Shown here: piece after piece, positions 14,639 to 15,268 of the stretch
How the letters are laid out: each line of letters begins with the position of its first letter
Numbering within the stretch: the first letter of the stretch is position 1
Source of the DNA: Defluviitaleaceae bacterium
GTDB lineage: Bacteria; Bacillota; Clostridia; Lachnospirales; UBA5962
Length of the DNA: 15,268 bases
NCBI GenBank assembly: GCA_009787435.1
Contig: WRFW01000210.1
Span: 1-15,268, forward strand
Direction: 5' to 3'
Program-made: the position numbers and the translations under genes
Notes under the pieces: generated by a model
Database searches by the model: none
The model's input: the letters and a program-made list of their open reading frames with translations, nothing else
What the model was told of the DNA's origin: nothing

Positions 14639-15268
14639 ATGAAAAGACAATATCAAAAAAACCATAAAAAGTTTTTGATTTTCATGCTAGCATTTAAGCT
14701 TATGAACAGAGTTCCTGTTGAAGCTTTAGCAGAAATAAATAATTCCCCATTAGAGGGTCAAGATACATACGGCGTGGAGGATATGGTAACCTACACACCA
14801 GAAGTAACACCAATAGTTAGCACACCACAGTTTCAAAGATTATCAAGAACTGAGCTTGTAAGATTACGTATGTTTGTGAACCGTGGCGTTGTTTCACACC
14901 AAACTCTTAATCAAATAATGCGTTTAAATGCAGGTGCTGCTATTGCTCCAACTGCAACTTTAACAGTAGTAGTTAATGGACAAGAAGTGGAAGTTTCTGC
15001 AAGGCTTTTAATTGATGCAGTAGTTGCACTTCTTCGCAGCCCAGGCACTACTAACTTAAGAGTTTTTAATGCTACTTTAATTAGCGGTGGTACTATTCAA
15101 GGTGAGCAAGTTGGAAGGCCTGTAGTGAGAGGAAACCAACAGCCAGGTGTTGGAAACGTTGGCGGTGCTTTTAGAGATGACCAAGGCGGTGGCGGCACTG
15201 GTGCGGGTATAGTTGCTCCGCCACAAGCACCACCTGCTCCTGAAGAAGAGCCAGCCCCAGCTCCACCA
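14639..15268 (+). CDS. Secreted protein with Gly/Pro/Glu-rich region (N-terminal 210 residues, runs off right edge)
   Basis: I do not recognise the family. The open frame is continuous for 210 codons to the window end. The N-terminus looks like a signal peptide: a basic start (MKRQYQKNHKK), a hydrophobic stretch (FLIFMLAF), and a plausible signal peptidase site Ala29-Leu30-Ala31 before Glu32. Residues about 64-150 look like a folded domain (RLSRTELVRLRMFVNRGVV; ATLTVVVNGQEVEVSARLL; a helix LIDAVVALLRSPG; LRVFNATLISGG). From about 155 it becomes Gly/Gln-rich, then Pro/Ala/Glu-rich (APPQAPPAPEEEPAPAPP), like a linker of an exported or cell-surface protein. AGGAG (14621-14625) is 13 nt before the ATG, a rather long spacing. 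There are no cysteines in the visible part. The rest of the gene would be needed to see any wall anchor. Confidence 0.8.
   Translation, partial: MKRQYQKNHKKFLIFMLAFKLMNRVPVEALAEINNSPLEGQDTYGVEDMVTYTPEVTPIVSTPQFQRLSRTELVRLRMFVNRGVVSHQTLNQIMRLNAGAAIAPTATLTVVVNGQEVEVSARLLIDAVVALLRSPGTTNLRVFNATLISGGTIQGEQVGRPVVRGNQQPGVGNVGGAFRDDQGGGGTGAGIVAPPQAPPAPEEEPAPAPP

Noticed and set aside
1..15268. CRISPR array, tRNA, rRNA or transposase
   Set aside because: No regularly spaced repeats, cloverleaf sequence or transposase motifs were seen on either strand.

Overview
The window is AT-rich bacterial chromosome with strong AGGAG-type ribosome binding sites, near-consensus sigma-A promoters with 17-bp spacers, and Bacillota-type housekeeping proteins. 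PurF has the B. subtilis-like cleaved propeptide, and RpoB/RpoC are separate and of Gram-positive type. A member of the Clostridia is the best guess; genus cannot be read from the sequence.

Layout, left to right. (1) A minus-strand pair, tyrS then thiI, overlapping by ATGA; thiI runs off the left edge. (2) A 210-bp divergent intergenic region whose two promoters have directly abutting -35 hexamers, one serving tyrS and one serving nfo (endonuclease IV) on the plus strand. (3) nfo, an 82-bp nested palindrome, then purF on the plus strand, ending at a long bidirectional terminator. (4) On the minus strand, a putative regulator with its helix-turn-helix at the C-terminus, preceded by a leader with a tiny hydrophobic ORF, and an 87-residue conserved-looking protein. 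Each has its own strong promoter. (5) The rpoB-rpoC operon on the minus strand, with a promoter just upstream of rpoB and a terminator after rpoC. No ribosomal protein genes flank it in this window. RpoB carries a long, extremely acidic C-terminal tail. (6) A 550-bp gene-free stretch, then a plus-strand gene for a secreted, Pro/Glu/Gly-rich protein that runs off the right edge. It has a near-perfect promoter inside an inverted repeat, and a leader of about 210 nt with a run of nine G and a long-range helix.

Most genes are core functions: tRNA charging and thiolation, base-excision repair, purine synthesis and transcription. The least explained parts are the leader and promoter of the secreted-protein gene, the inverted-order regulator with its leader ORF, the PurF iron-sulfur ligand change, and the RpoB acidic tail. 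No CRISPR array, tRNA, rRNA, transposase or phage gene was seen. Sizes, residue numbers and motif positions were worked out by hand from the sequence. Family assignments come from recognised motifs, not from a database search.
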